Shown one piece after another: positions 33,102-41,476 of a stretch of 64,000 nt of DNA. The stretch lies in the NCBI GenBank assembly GCA_049601915.1, contig JBMYRB010000005.1, positions 133,304-197,303 on the forward strand, read 5' to 3'. A model generated the notes under the pieces. It searched no databases. It was given only the letters and a program-made list of their open reading frames with translations, and was not told the origin of the DNA. The position numbers and the translations under genes are program-made. Source of the stretch: UBA8079 sp049601915. Lineage in GTDB: Bacteria > Pseudomonadota > Alphaproteobacteria > UBA6615. The stretch's first letter is position 1. The number at the start of each line of letters is the position of its first letter.

Positions 33102-34196
33102 ATGCTCTTTACCTGTTCCAATCCCGGCCACAAGCACACCCATGCGCCGGCGGCCGACCACGGCCAGACCGTCACCAACGGCAAGAAGCACTTCACCGTC
33201 GACATCCACTGTCATGTGCATGTCCCGGAAGCCGACGCGATGTTGAAGGACGTCCAGGCGGCCGATCAGAAGAATCTCTATGTCGACACCAATGAGGTGA
33301 CGGCGGAGATCAATCGCAAGCAGCACCAGTCGATCCTCGACAAGCTGACCGAGCCGGAGGTGCGTATCGCCGACATGGATGCCGCGGGTATCGACGTGCA
33401 GGCGATCTCGCCCGCGCCGTTCCACTACAACTACTCCTACGAAGCGGGGTTCGCGCGGGACACGGCCCATGTGGTCAATGACCGAATCGCCGAGATATGC
33501 GCTCAGCATCCCGATCGCTTCGTGGGCATGTGCACCGTGCCTTTGCAGGACGCCGATATCGCGGTCACCGAGCTCGATCGCTGCGTCAACGATCTGGGCA
33601 TGCGCGGGGTCGAGATCTCGACCAACGTGAATGGCAACGACCTGACCCGGGCGGGTCTTGAGAAGTTCTTCGCGCGAGTCGAGGAGCTCGGGGTGGTGAT
33701 TTTCATGCACCCTATCGGGACCTCCTTCAAGGACCGCATGAAAGACCATTATTTCCGCAACACCATCGGCCATCCGCTCGAATCCGCGCTCGCGGTCGGA
33801 CATCTGGTGTTCGACGGGTATCTGGAGACTTATCCGGGCCTGAAGATCTGCATCGCCCATGGAGGCGGATACGTGCCGGCCTATGCCGGCCGCTTCGACC
33901 ACCCCTATCACCTGCGTGACGATTGCCGCGCGGTGATCTCCAAGCCGCCGTCGGAATATGTGAAGAAGCTCTATTTCGACACGGTGGTCTTCACCGAACA
34001 CCAGCTCCGCTATCTGATCGAGACCTGGGGTGCGGACCATATCGTCATGGGCACCGATTATCCCTATGATATGGCCGAGACCGACCCGGTAGGGCATGTG
34101 GATTCGGTGAAGGATCTATCCGAGGCCGACAAGGCGTTGGTGATGGGCTCGAACGCCGCGGCGCTGCTTGGGATCGAGGTGCCTGCGGCAAGCTGA
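33102..34196 (+). CDS. ACMSD-like amidohydrolase, copy 2
   Basis: This 364-residue protein is collinear with the preceding one, with D-I-H-C-H-V-H, H-P-I-G, I-A-H-G-G-G and G-T-D-Y-P-Y-D-M-A-E at equivalent positions. Its N-terminal tail M-L-F-T-C-S-N-P-G-H-K-H-T-H keeps the Cys/His character of copy 1, which suggests the tail matters. The start follows AAGGGAA. The copies have diverged clearly, so different substrates or a heteromeric complex are both possible. Confidence 0.88.
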   Translation: MLFTCSNPGHKHTHAPAADHGQTVTNGKKHFTVDIHCHVHVPEADAMLKDVQAADQKNLYVDTNEVTAEINRKQHQSILDKLTEPEVRIADMDAAGIDVQAISPAPFHYNYSYEAGFARDTAHVVNDRIAEICAQHPDRFVGMCTVPLQDADIAVTELDRCVNDLGMRGVEISTNVNGNDLTRAGLEKFFARVEELGVVIFMHPIGTSFKDRMKDHYFRNTIGHPLESALAVGHLVFDGYLETYPGLKICIAHGGGYVPAYAGRFDHPYHLRDDCRAVISKPPSEYVKKLYFDTVVFTEHQLRYLIETWGADHIVMGTDYPYDMAETDPVGHVDSVKDLSEADKALVMGSNAAALLGIEVPAAS

Positions 34197-34208
34197 TCCA
34201 ACTGAGTT

Positions 34209-34288
34209 GAGATGCGCGGATCGAGTCCGCGCATGACGTCTAATATTCATCGTCATGGCCGGACTTGATCCGGCCATCTCCTTTTTTG
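34209..34288. repeat. two-hairpin interspersed repeat, copy B
   Basis: GAGATGCGCGGATCGAGTCC... (34209-34239) matches the second hairpin of copy A near 29331-29360 with one visible difference. A second palindrome, CGTCATGGCCGGACTTGATC... (34251-34278), corresponds to copy A's first hairpin in the other order. A T6 run follows at 34283, so the second hairpin could also terminate transcription of the amidohydrolase pair. Confidence 0.7.
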
Positions 34289-34289
34289 C

Positions 34290-35342
34290 CTACCGCGTGT
34301 CGGGCATGGCGATGCCCAGCTTGTCCGCCTCAGCCTTTAGACGGTCCCAGGTGCCGGGCGGCAGCGGAATGCCGTTCTTGCTGCGTTCGGCCAGGATCGC
34401 GTCGCCACGTTCGCCCGGCGCGTAGATCTCGTCGATGCCGTCGGCTTTGGGCAATGCCTTGAGCCCCTTGGCGAGCAGATCGATCTCCTCGCGGTAGTTG
34501 TCGAGATCGGTGAAGGCGGAGATATCAATGGCGGCGGCGAGCCCGTTCTGGCGATAGCCGGTCGGGTTGGCACCGGGCCGGATATTGGGTTCGACCAGCG
34601 GATTGCTGGCGAACAGGCTGACCATGCATTCAATCATCATCGACAGCCCCGAGCCCTTCGCACCGCCCAGGGGCATGAGGGTCTTGACCGCGTCGGCGTT
34701 GTTGGTGTTGCGGCCCTCGGCGTCGATGCCCCAGCCGTCGGGGATGGGTGTGCCGCTGTCCTGGGCGGCGAGTATCTTGCCCATGGACACCGTGGCGGTG
34801 GACATGTCGAGGACCAGGGGCGGATGCTCGCCGCCCGGCACGGCAATCGCGAGCGGGTTGGTCGACGCGCCGGCCACCTTGGAGCCGTGATAGGCCATCA
34901 TCGGCCGCGATGCGATGATCACGATGCCCGCGAAGCCGGCACGGGCGGCCTGCAGGGCGTAGTAGCCGATCGCACCGCCATGGGTGATGTTGCGCGCAAT
35001 GCACCAGCCCACATGGCATTCGCGCGCCCGGCCGATGGCCTCGTCCATGGCCATGGTCATGGCGACGGGCCCCGGGGCCCAGTCGGAATCCAGGATGGCG
35101 ATGGCGCCCGCCCGTTTCTCGACCTTGATGTCGGGCCGGGCGCGGATGTTGCCGTTCTTCATATAGGCGATGTAGCGCGGCACCCGCAGCACGCCGTGGG
35201 AATCCATACCGCGGGCGTTCGCCCAGACCAGGATATCCGCCCAGGTCTCGGCATGATCGTCGGTTACGTCGGAGGCCCGGAAAATTTCCTTCACGAAAGA
35301 TTTGAGTGCGTAGGTGGAAACAATATGGTCGTCGGCGCTCAT
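34290..35342 (-). CDS. malate/L-lactate dehydrogenase-family (Ldh) oxidoreductase
   Basis: This 350-residue protein belongs to the NAD(P)H-dependent Ldh/YlbC/ComC group, which reduces 2-oxoacids or imines and is unrelated to classical lactate dehydrogenases. Visible family signatures are R-G-M-D-S-H-G-V (around 50-57), G-W-C-I-A-R-N-I-T-H-G-G-A-I-G-Y-Y and G-A-K-G-S-G-L-S-M-M-I-E. The start at 35342 follows GAGGAATG. It is the third of a tight minus-strand operon of MetE-like protein, alpha/beta hydrolase and this gene, with 2-5 bp gaps. Confidence 0.9.
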   Translation of the reverse strand: MSADDHIVSTYALKSFVKEIFRASDVTDDHAETWADILVWANARGMDSHGVLRVPRYIAYMKNGNIRARPDIKVEKRAGAIAILDSDWAPGPVAMTMAMDEAIGRARECHVGWCIARNITHGGAIGYYALQAARAGFAGIVIIASRPMMAYHGSKVAGASTNPLAIAVPGGEHPPLVLDMSTATVSMGKILAAQDSGTPIPDGWGIDAEGRNTNNADAVKTLMPLGGAKGSGLSMMIECMVSLFASNPLVEPNIRPGANPTGYRQNGLAAAIDISAFTDLDNYREEIDLLAKGLKALPKADGIDEIYAPGERGDAILAERSKNGIPLPPGTWDRLKAEADKLGIAMPDTR

Positions 35343-35344
35343 CT

Positions 35345-36223
35345 TCATTCCTCGGGTACGTAGACGTTGGTGGATGTCGACCCCGCCGGCCGCGTGGGCC
35401 ACTGGCCGGCCGCGATCGCGGCATGGAAGTCATCGACGGCGCGGTTGAACACCACCGGGTCTTCGACGTTTACTAGATGGCCGCTCTTCGGCAGCACCAG
35501 CAGCCCGGCGTGGGGCATGGTACGTTTTAGGAATACGTTGGTGTCGATGACGAGCTCGTCCTCGTCGCCGATCATCAGCAGTGTCGGCACCGCGAGGGTC
35601 GCGAGCTCGGCCTCGAAATCATAAAGAGACGGCCGTTCGCACTGGACCTGGCGCAGGGTATAGCCTGCGCCTTTTGGTGAGAAACCGGCGAAATAATCCG
35701 CACCCTCCCGCCACACATCCGGCCGCTTGGCCTTGAGCTGGATGCGTGTCGGCCCGTCGAACATGCCCGATCCGGCGAGCGTCTCGCTGGCGAGGTACAT
35801 CTCGGCCACCATGCGCGATTCTTTCAGGAACTGTACGCGGGTGGGCGGGTAGGAGCCCGAGCCGCCGCTGGCGGCGGTCAGGGATAGCACCCGGTCGGGA
35901 TGATCGAGGGCGAAGCGCAGGATGTTGTAGGCCCCCATGCTGAGGCCGACGAGATGGGCCTTTTCGATCCTCAGCGTGTCAAGCACACCCAGCAGATCGT
36001 CCAGCGCGATTTGCTGGCCGTAGGCGCCCGCTTCGTCGGGGACGTCGGAGGGCGGATAGCCGCGTGCGTTGTAGGTGATGCAGCGATAGCGCGCCTTGAA
36101 GTGATCAACCTGCTCGCGCCACACGCGATAGTCGCCACCAAACTCGTGCACGAATACGAGCGGCGGGCCTTCACCCTCGTCCTCGACCCACAGACGCACA
36201 CCGTTGGTGTTGAAATGTGCCAC
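35345..36223 (-). CDS. alpha/beta-fold hydrolase
   Basis: This 292-residue protein has the alpha/beta hydrolase fold. The oxyanion region is V-F-V-H-E-F-G-G and the nucleophile elbow is G-L-S-M-G (about residue 95), with a later D (in G-D-E-D-E-L-V) and H (S-G-H-L-V) as the expected triad. Length and motifs suggest an esterase, lactonase or C-C hydrolase of the 3-oxoadipate enol-lactonase type. It lies 2 bp upstream of the Ldh gene and 4 bp after the MetE-like gene. Confidence 0.88.
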   Translation of the reverse strand: MAHFNTNGVRLWVEDEGEGPPLVFVHEFGGDYRVWREQVDHFKARYRCITYNARGYPPSDVPDEAGAYGQQIALDDLLGVLDTLRIEKAHLVGLSMGAYNILRFALDHPDRVLSLTAASGGSGSYPPTRVQFLKESRMVAEMYLASETLAGSGMFDGPTRIQLKAKRPDVWREGADYFAGFSPKGAGYTLRQVQCERPSLYDFEAELATLAVPTLLMIGDEDELVIDTNVFLKRTMPHAGLLVLPKSGHLVNVEDPVVFNRAVDDFHAAIAAGQWPTRPAGSTSTNVYVPEE

Positions 36224-36227
36224 CCGA

Positions 36228-37250
36228 CTAGAGCTCCGCGCGGACCAGCGCGGCGGCGGCGACGAGCGCCCTGAGCTTGCCCTGGGAGACCTCGCGAGGC
36301 AGGGGGACCATGCCGCAATTGGTGCAGAGGAAAATCCGTTCGGGCGATGTGTACTCCATCGCGTTGCGAATCACGGCAGCCACTTCTTCGGGAGCTTCGG
36401 CGGTCAGGGTCGTGACGTCGATCGCGCCGACCAGCACATCCTTCTTGCCGTCGAGCAGCTTGATTACCTCCATCGGCACCCGCGAGCCCGCGAACTCAAG
36501 CGAGACCTGGTCGATGTCGCTGCCGGCCAGCGCGGGCAGGATCGCCTCATACTGGTCCCACACGTCGCCGAGGGTGGCTTTCCACTGGAGGTTCGCCTCG
36601 ATCCCGTAGCCGTAGCAGATATGCACGGCGGTCGTGCAGTCGAGACCTTCGACCGCGCGGTTGAGCGCTTCCACACCCCAGGTCGGCACGGCGTCGAGAT
36701 AGACGTTGAAGGCGGGCTCATCGAACTGCAGCGCGTTGACCCCTGCGGCGACAAGTTCCCTGGCCTCCTCGTTGAGGATCTCCGCGAACGCCATCGCCAT
36801 CTTCGGGCGGTCGCCGTAATGCTCGTCGGCCAGCGTGTCGACGATGGTCATCGGCCCGGGCATGGTGAATTTCAGATCCCGGTTGGTCTGTGCCCGGGCG
36901 AACTTCACTTCATCGCCATGGATGGAGCCGCCGCGTTTGAGTGCCGAGACCACGGTCGGGCAGTCAGCGTCATAGCGGTCGTCGCGAATGCCGATGCGGG
37001 TTTTCTTGTCGAAATCGATACCCTCGATCTTCTCCAGAATACCATGGACGAAATGCTGCCGGGACTGCTCGCCGTCGGTGACGATGTCGATGCCCGCCTG
37101 TTCCTGATCGAGGATCGCGAGGCGAACCGCGTCATGCTTGGCTTCCTGGAGTTGTGCGGGGTCCTCGGCGGCCCATGGCGCCCAGAGTTTTTCGGGCTGC
37201 GCCAGCCATGACGGCTTGGGCAGGCTTCCGGTGATCGTGGTTTTGAGCAT
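36228..37250 (-). CDS. cobalamin-independent methionine synthase C-terminal-domain protein (MetE-like)
   Basis: This 340-residue protein matches the C-terminal catalytic barrel of MetE. The zinc ligands are visible as H and C in V-H-I-C-Y-G, E in S-L-E-F-A-G, and C in C-T-N-C-G-M. It lacks the MetE N-terminal domain, so it cannot be a complete MetE. Such short forms accept other methyl donors or act as methyltransferases or epoxyalkane-CoM-transferase-like enzymes. It leads the operon with the alpha/beta hydrolase and Ldh genes. The start at 37250 follows AGGGG; no S-box or B12 riboswitch is evident upstream. Confidence 0.88.
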   Translation of the reverse strand: MLKTTITGSLPKPSWLAQPEKLWAPWAAEDPAQLQEAKHDAVRLAILDQEQAGIDIVTDGEQSRQHFVHGILEKIEGIDFDKKTRIGIRDDRYDADCPTVVSALKRGGSIHGDEVKFARAQTNRDLKFTMPGPMTIVDTLADEHYGDRPKMAMAFAEILNEEARELVAAGVNALQFDEPAFNVYLDAVPTWGVEALNRAVEGLDCTTAVHICYGYGIEANLQWKATLGDVWDQYEAILPALAGSDIDQVSLEFAGSRVPMEVIKLLDGKKDVLVGAIDVTTLTAEAPEEVAAVIRNAMEYTSPERIFLCTNCGMVPLPREVSQGKLRALVAAAALVRAEL

Positions 37251-37391
37251 TGCGTTGGCCCCTGTTGGCAAATTATGAATTCCGCCAACGATCGCGGCGG
37301 TTATGGTTGGTTTGTTGGGTTATCATCACCCGGCAGCGTGCCCATCGCAAGAATGGCCGCAAACCTTAGAACGGTAATCAGGGGGTAACTC

Positions 37392-38228
37392 ATGTCCAAT
37401 CAAGAACCGCCGAAGGGCTGGCCCGAAGGCAAAGCGCTCGCCGTCTCCGTGAACGTCATGTGCGAGGCGTGGACCGATGATGCCTCGCCGGGTATCGGCC
37501 CCATGGGTAACCCGCTCAAGGCTGGTCATCTCGATACCCAGTCACGCTCCTGGGCCGAATACGGCATGACCCATGGCGCGCCGCGGCTGCTGGATATCGT
37601 CGGCGATCTGGGGGTGCCCTGCGGCACCTATGCCAGCGGCATCATCGCCGAGAGATGGCCCGAGCTGCTGCGCCGGATCGATGGCGACGGGCACTTCATC
37701 GGCGCCCATGCCTGGATGCAGAACAACCTGCCGGTCTATCAGGAACGCGCGGACGAGGAAGCCGAACTGAAGAAGGGTGCCGCACTGTTCGCCGACGTGG
37801 TCGGCAAGGCGCCGAAGGGTTTCGCGAGCCCCCGCGGCACGCCCAGCCCCAACACGGCCGAGCTCCTGGTGGAAAACGGTTTCGAGTGGCACATCGACTA
37901 TTTCAATACAGACCTGCCCTACCGGCTCGATACCGCCGCGGGGCCGCTGGCGGCGATCCCCTTCACCATGGAGATCAACGACCTGCCGCTCTACATGCGC
38001 TACGGCAACCCGCCCCAGGCCTATTCAGACGTGCTCAAGCGCATCGTCGATAAGTACGACACGATCGGCCGCCCGCCGGCCGTCATCGACATCACCGCCC
38101 ACGCCCATGTTTTCGGCCGGCCCTATGGCGCGATCGAGTTCCGCGAGGCGATCATCGCGGTGAAGGACGTGGACTGGGTCTGGATGACCACCCATGAAGA
38201 GCTCGCGGGGATCGTGCATGCGGGTTAG
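37392..38228 (+). CDS. polysaccharide deacetylase-family (PuuE/allantoinase-like) protein
   Basis: This 278-residue protein has the NodB-like barrel of the carbohydrate esterase 4 group. The first motif reads S-V-N-V-M-C-E-A-W, where a classical deacetylase has T-F-D-D-G, and the second reads I-G-A-H-A-W-M-Q-N, lacking the second zinc His of H-x-x-x-H. This resembles the metal-poor branch of allantoinase PuuE and related amidases. It may hydrolyse a C-N bond in a purine-like or cyclic amide substrate. It starts after GGGGG and overlaps the next gene by 11 bp. Confidence 0.75.
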   Translation: MSNQEPPKGWPEGKALAVSVNVMCEAWTDDASPGIGPMGNPLKAGHLDTQSRSWAEYGMTHGAPRLLDIVGDLGVPCGTYASGIIAERWPELLRRIDGDGHFIGAHAWMQNNLPVYQERADEEAELKKGAALFADVVGKAPKGFASPRGTPSPNTAELLVENGFEWHIDYFNTDLPYRLDTAAGPLAAIPFTMEINDLPLYMRYGNPPQAYSDVLKRIVDKYDTIGRPPAVIDITAHAHVFGRPYGAIEFREAIIAVKDVDWVWMTTHEELAGIVHAG

Positions 38229-38760
38229 GCGATTGCGCGGGCTCGCGCCGGTTGGCGCGGCCGTCCTGCTGGGCGTGTCGTTTGGCGGGGTTGCGCAGGC
38301 CGCGCCCGAGTTTTTTGTCGAGGAATCCACGGTTCAGTGTTTCGAGGTGATCGGCGCGGCCCCGGAGCTGCGCGAGATGGCAAAGCGCAGGGCGAAGGCC
38401 GATCCCGGTCGGATGAGCGCCTTCGTGGTCCGGGTCGGTGACAATGTTGTGGCCGACATTAAGGCGGAGTTCGATGACGTCGTCTCCAGCCCCCATGATG
38501 GGTTCGAGCAGACCCGCGTCGGCGCCATCGAATTCGTGTCAACGGCCTCCGGCGTGGATGTGCGGGCCGGGGCCACGACGCAGGTCGTGCCACGCGACGG
38601 CTATCTGATGTTCACCATGGCGGACGGGGTGGTGGAGCATATCCGCAGACAGCGGCCGCGCTGCGGCGCGCGCCAGAGCTTCGACAAGGCGCCGTTTGCA
38701 AAGATGCACCGGAACATCCGCGGCACGCTCCGCGGGATGCTGGATCAGGAGCGGCGCTAG
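38218..38760 (+). CDS. exported protein of unknown function
   Basis: This 180-residue protein starts with a signal peptide (R-V-R-R-L-R-G, then A-V-L-L-G-V-S-F-G and V-A-Q-A-A). The mature part has mixed beta-type sequence with two Cys (T-V-Q-C-F and P-R-C-G), possibly forming a disulfide. No family is recognised. It overlaps the deacetylase-like gene by 11 bp and is likely coupled to it; it converges with the SDR gene 4 bp downstream. Confidence 0.7.
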   Translation: MRVRRLRGLAPVGAAVLLGVSFGGVAQAAPEFFVEESTVQCFEVIGAAPELREMAKRRAKADPGRMSAFVVRVGDNVVADIKAEFDDVVSSPHDGFEQTRVGAIEFVSTASGVDVRAGATTQVVPRDGYLMFTMADGVVEHIRRQRPRCGARQSFDKAPFAKMHRNIRGTLRGMLDQERR

Positions 38761-38764
38761 CGCG

Positions 38765-39520
38765 CTAGATACAGCGCCCGCCGTCGACCTCGAGGCACAC
38801 GCCGGTCACCAGCGGAGCCTCGTCGGATGCCAGGAACAGCACGGCGTTGGCCACGTCTTCCGGCGTGGAGAGACGCCCCAGCGGCACGGTCTGGCGGAAA
38901 GCCTCACGGTTCTCCGGCGTGTCCTCGCTGAGGAACGTCGCGAGCAGCGGGGTGTCGCCCGCGACCGGATTGACCGCGTTCACCCGGATATCGTCGTCGG
39001 CCAGCTCGACTGCCATCGACTTGGTGAGTGTCGTTACCGCGCCCTTGGTGGCGTTGTACCAGGTGAGGCCCGGGCGCGGGCGCACAGCGCCCGTCGAGGC
39101 GATATTGATGATCGCGCCGCCGCCGCGGTTTCGCATCGCCGGAATCGCGGCGTTGGCGGTGTGAAAAAGCCCCTTCACGTTGACCGCGAGGATGCGGTCG
39201 AGCTCGTCTTCCGTGACGTCGAGCATGGCCTTGCGCTTGTGGGACACGCCGGCGTTGTTGACCAGGATATCCAGCCCGCCGAACGCGTCGACGGTCTGGT
39301 CGACCATCGCCTGCATCTCATCTGCGCGGGTCACATCGGCAATAACAAACATCGCACGGCCCCCCGCATCGGTGATCGCGGTTGCCACCCGGTTGCCGCC
39401 GTTTTCGTTGACGTCATTGACGATGACGGCCGCCCCCTCGCGCGCGAGCGTCTGTGCGATGCCCTCGCCGAAACCCGAGCCGGAACCTGTGACGATCGCT
39501 GTTTTTCCTGCGAGGCGCAT
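38765..39520 (-). CDS. short-chain dehydrogenase/reductase, FabG-like
   Basis: This 251-residue classical SDR has the NAD(P) motif T-G-S-G-S-G-F-G near the start, N-N-A-G (about residue 90), and the catalytic Ser...Y-N-A-T-K near 155. It probably oxidises or reduces a secondary alcohol or ketone; the acidic residue after the second strand (V-N-D-V) suggests NAD preference. The start at 39520 follows AAGGAGA; an open frame upstream to 39553 lacks that site. Confidence 0.92.
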   Translation of the reverse strand: MRLAGKTAIVTGSGSGFGEGIAQTLAREGAAVIVNDVNENGGNRVATAITDAGGRAMFVIADVTRADEMQAMVDQTVDAFGGLDILVNNAGVSHKRKAMLDVTEDELDRILAVNVKGLFHTANAAIPAMRNRGGGAIINIASTGAVRPRPGLTWYNATKGAVTTLTKSMAVELADDDIRVNAVNPVAGDTPLLATFLSEDTPENREAFRQTVPLGRLSTPEDVANAVLFLASDEAPLVTGVCLEVDGGRCI

Positions 39521-39628
39521 GCGCTGTCTCCTTGATAACCAGTGTCCATACACTAATGGCGCGGGCTGGTGCGGACATCATCGAAAATGCTAACAGCGAA
39601 GCGGGCGATGGCAGCAGGGCCGGAACAA

Positions 39629-40597
39629 ATGAACGACAAGCCGAAGATACTGGTGACCCGGCGACATCTCGCGGCGACCGAAGCGCGGATCGCTGCGGAC
39701 TATGACGCGGTGACCAACGCCGACGATCACATCATGTCGGCGGACGAAATCGTGGCGGGGGCCGAGGGCATGGACGCGCTGTTGATCTGCGTGACCGAGC
39801 CGATGGACGCGGCCACCATCGAACGCCAGCCCGACAGCGTGCGCGCCATTCTGACTCTTTCGGTCGGCCTCGACCATATCGACACCGCGGCGGCCAAGGC
39901 GCGCGGGATCGCCGTGCTCAACACTCCCGATGCCGTCACCAACCCGACCGCCGAGATCGGCATGTTGCTTCTGCTGGGGGCGGCCAGGCGGGCTGCGGAA
40001 GGTGCGGCTATGATGCGGGCCGGCGAGTGGACCAGCTGGTCGCCCCGTCAGATGATCGGCAAGGAGATCACCGGCTCGGCGCTCGGCATCTTCGGCATGG
40101 GCCGGATCGGCCAGACCGTGGCCGACCGGGCCCGGGCCTTCGATATGACGATCCGTTATCACAACCGCACCCGGCTTTCCTTTGAGCAGGAGAAAAGCGC
40201 GAGCTACTACACCAGTCTCGAGGGGCTTTTACCCGCGAGCCCGTTCCTGATGATCTGCGCCCCCTCGACGCCCGAGACAAAAGGCTTTGTCAACGCCGAA
40301 CGGATCGCGCTTCTGCCCGATGAGGCGATCATCGTGAACATCGCCCGCGGGGAACTGATCGACGATGACGCATTGGTCGACGCCCTGCGGTCGGGCAAGG
40401 TCGCGGCGGCGGGGCTCGATGTCTTCAACGGCGAACCCAACGACATTCACCCTGCCTATCTGGAACTTCCCAACGTGTTCATGACGCCGCATATTGGCAG
40501 CGGGGCAGAGCGCTCCCGCGCGGCCATGGGCGACATGCTGCTCGACGGGCTCGATCTCCTTCTCGCGGGCGAGCCGGTCCCCAACCGGGTTGTCTGA
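39629..40597 (+). CDS. D-isomer 2-hydroxyacid dehydrogenase
   Basis: This 322-residue protein belongs to the D-2-hydroxyacid dehydrogenase family, which interconverts 2-oxoacids and D-hydroxyacids with NAD(P)H. It has the nucleotide loop G-I-F-G-M-G-R-I-G and the catalytic residues as R in N-I-A-R-G-E, E in N-G-E-P and H in P-H-I-G-S. The best match is to glyoxylate/hydroxypyruvate reductase-like members. The start is uncertain: ATG 39629 fits the family N-terminus, while ATG codons at 39569-39605 are in frame. The next gene starts within its stop region. Confidence 0.88.
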   Translation: MNDKPKILVTRRHLAATEARIAADYDAVTNADDHIMSADEIVAGAEGMDALLICVTEPMDAATIERQPDSVRAILTLSVGLDHIDTAAAKARGIAVLNTPDAVTNPTAEIGMLLLLGAARRAAEGAAMMRAGEWTSWSPRQMIGKEITGSALGIFGMGRIGQTVADRARAFDMTIRYHNRTRLSFEQEKSASYYTSLEGLLPASPFLMICAPSTPETKGFVNAERIALLPDEAIIVNIARGELIDDDALVDALRSGKVAAAGLDVFNGEPNDIHPAYLELPNVFMTPHIGSGAERSRAAMGDMLLDGLDLLLAGEPVPNRVV

Positions 40598-41468
40598 CGC
40601 CTTCACCAGGCTGCCCGGCACGGTGCGCGGCGCGATCTGGATGCTCGGCGCGTCCCTGTTCTTCGGCACCCACGGGGTCTGGGTTCGCTTCGCCGTGGGT
40701 GAGGGGGCCGACCCGCTGATCATTTCCTTCTGGCGTTCGCTCGTGCTGTTGCTGCTGATCCTGCCCTGGATCGTCGCCAACCGGCGCACTGCGCTCCGGT
40801 CGACGCACCCGACCGGGCAGATGCTGCGGGTCGCTTTTTCCATGATCGGCCTGATCCTGCTGGTCACGGCCCAGGCGAACCTGCCCCTGGCCGAGGTCTC
40901 GGCGCTGACCTTCGCGGCACCCCTGTTCGGGATGATGGGGGCAGCACTTTTCCTCGGCGAGGCGGTGCGTGCCCGGCGCTGGGTCGCGACCCTTGTGGGA
41001 TTCGTGGGAGTCTGGATCGTGCTGCGCCCGGGCGTGTCCGAGGTCAATCCGCTGTTCGTGCTGCCGCTTGTCTCGGCGCTTTTTATCGCCGGGTCCAATC
41101 TCATGATCCGCTTTCTGTCCACCGACGATGCGCCGACCACGACCGTCGCCTGGTTGGCAATGGGCTCTGTGCCGTTCACCCTAGTGCCGGCGCTGTTTGC
41201 CTGGGCGTGGCCGACGCCGATGGCCTTGTTCTGGATGGCCATGCTGGGTGCGGCGGGGCTGGGCGCGCATATCTGCCTGGTGCGGGCCTTCACCGCGGCG
41301 GAGGCCTCGGCGGTGTTGTCCTATGACTATTCCCGTCTGATCGTCACCTCGACCCTCGGCTTCCTTATTTTTGCCGAGGTGCCGACCATCTGGACATGGG
41401 TCGGCGGGGCCGTGATCGTCGGAGCGGTGGTCTATATCGCCCGCCAGGAGCGCAAGGCCTCCCGTTAG
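40590..41468 (+). CDS. EamA/DMT-superfamily transporter
   Basis: This 292-residue protein has ten hydrophobic helices in two five-helix halves, including F-F-G-T-H-G-V-W-V-R and, between halves, L-G-E-A-V-R-A-R-R-W. I place the start at a TTG (40590) that overlaps the upstream stop, because the family N-terminus begins there; the first in-frame ATG upstream (40494) would add 32 unrelated residues. It is likely coupled to the D-hydroxyacid dehydrogenase and may carry its substrate or product. Confidence 0.78.
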   Translation: MSDAFTRLPGTVRGAIWMLGASLFFGTHGVWVRFAVGEGADPLIISFWRSLVLLLLILPWIVANRRTALRSTHPTGQMLRVAFSMIGLILLVTAQANLPLAEVSALTFAAPLFGMMGAALFLGEAVRARRWVATLVGFVGVWIVLRPGVSEVNPLFVLPLVSALFIAGSNLMIRFLSTDDAPTTTVAWLAMGSVPFTLVPALFAWAWPTPMALFWMAMLGAAGLGAHICLVRAFTAAEASAVLSYDYSRLIVTSTLGFLIFAEVPTIWTWVGGAVIVGAVVYIARQERKASR

Positions 41469-41476
41469 GCGCGCTT

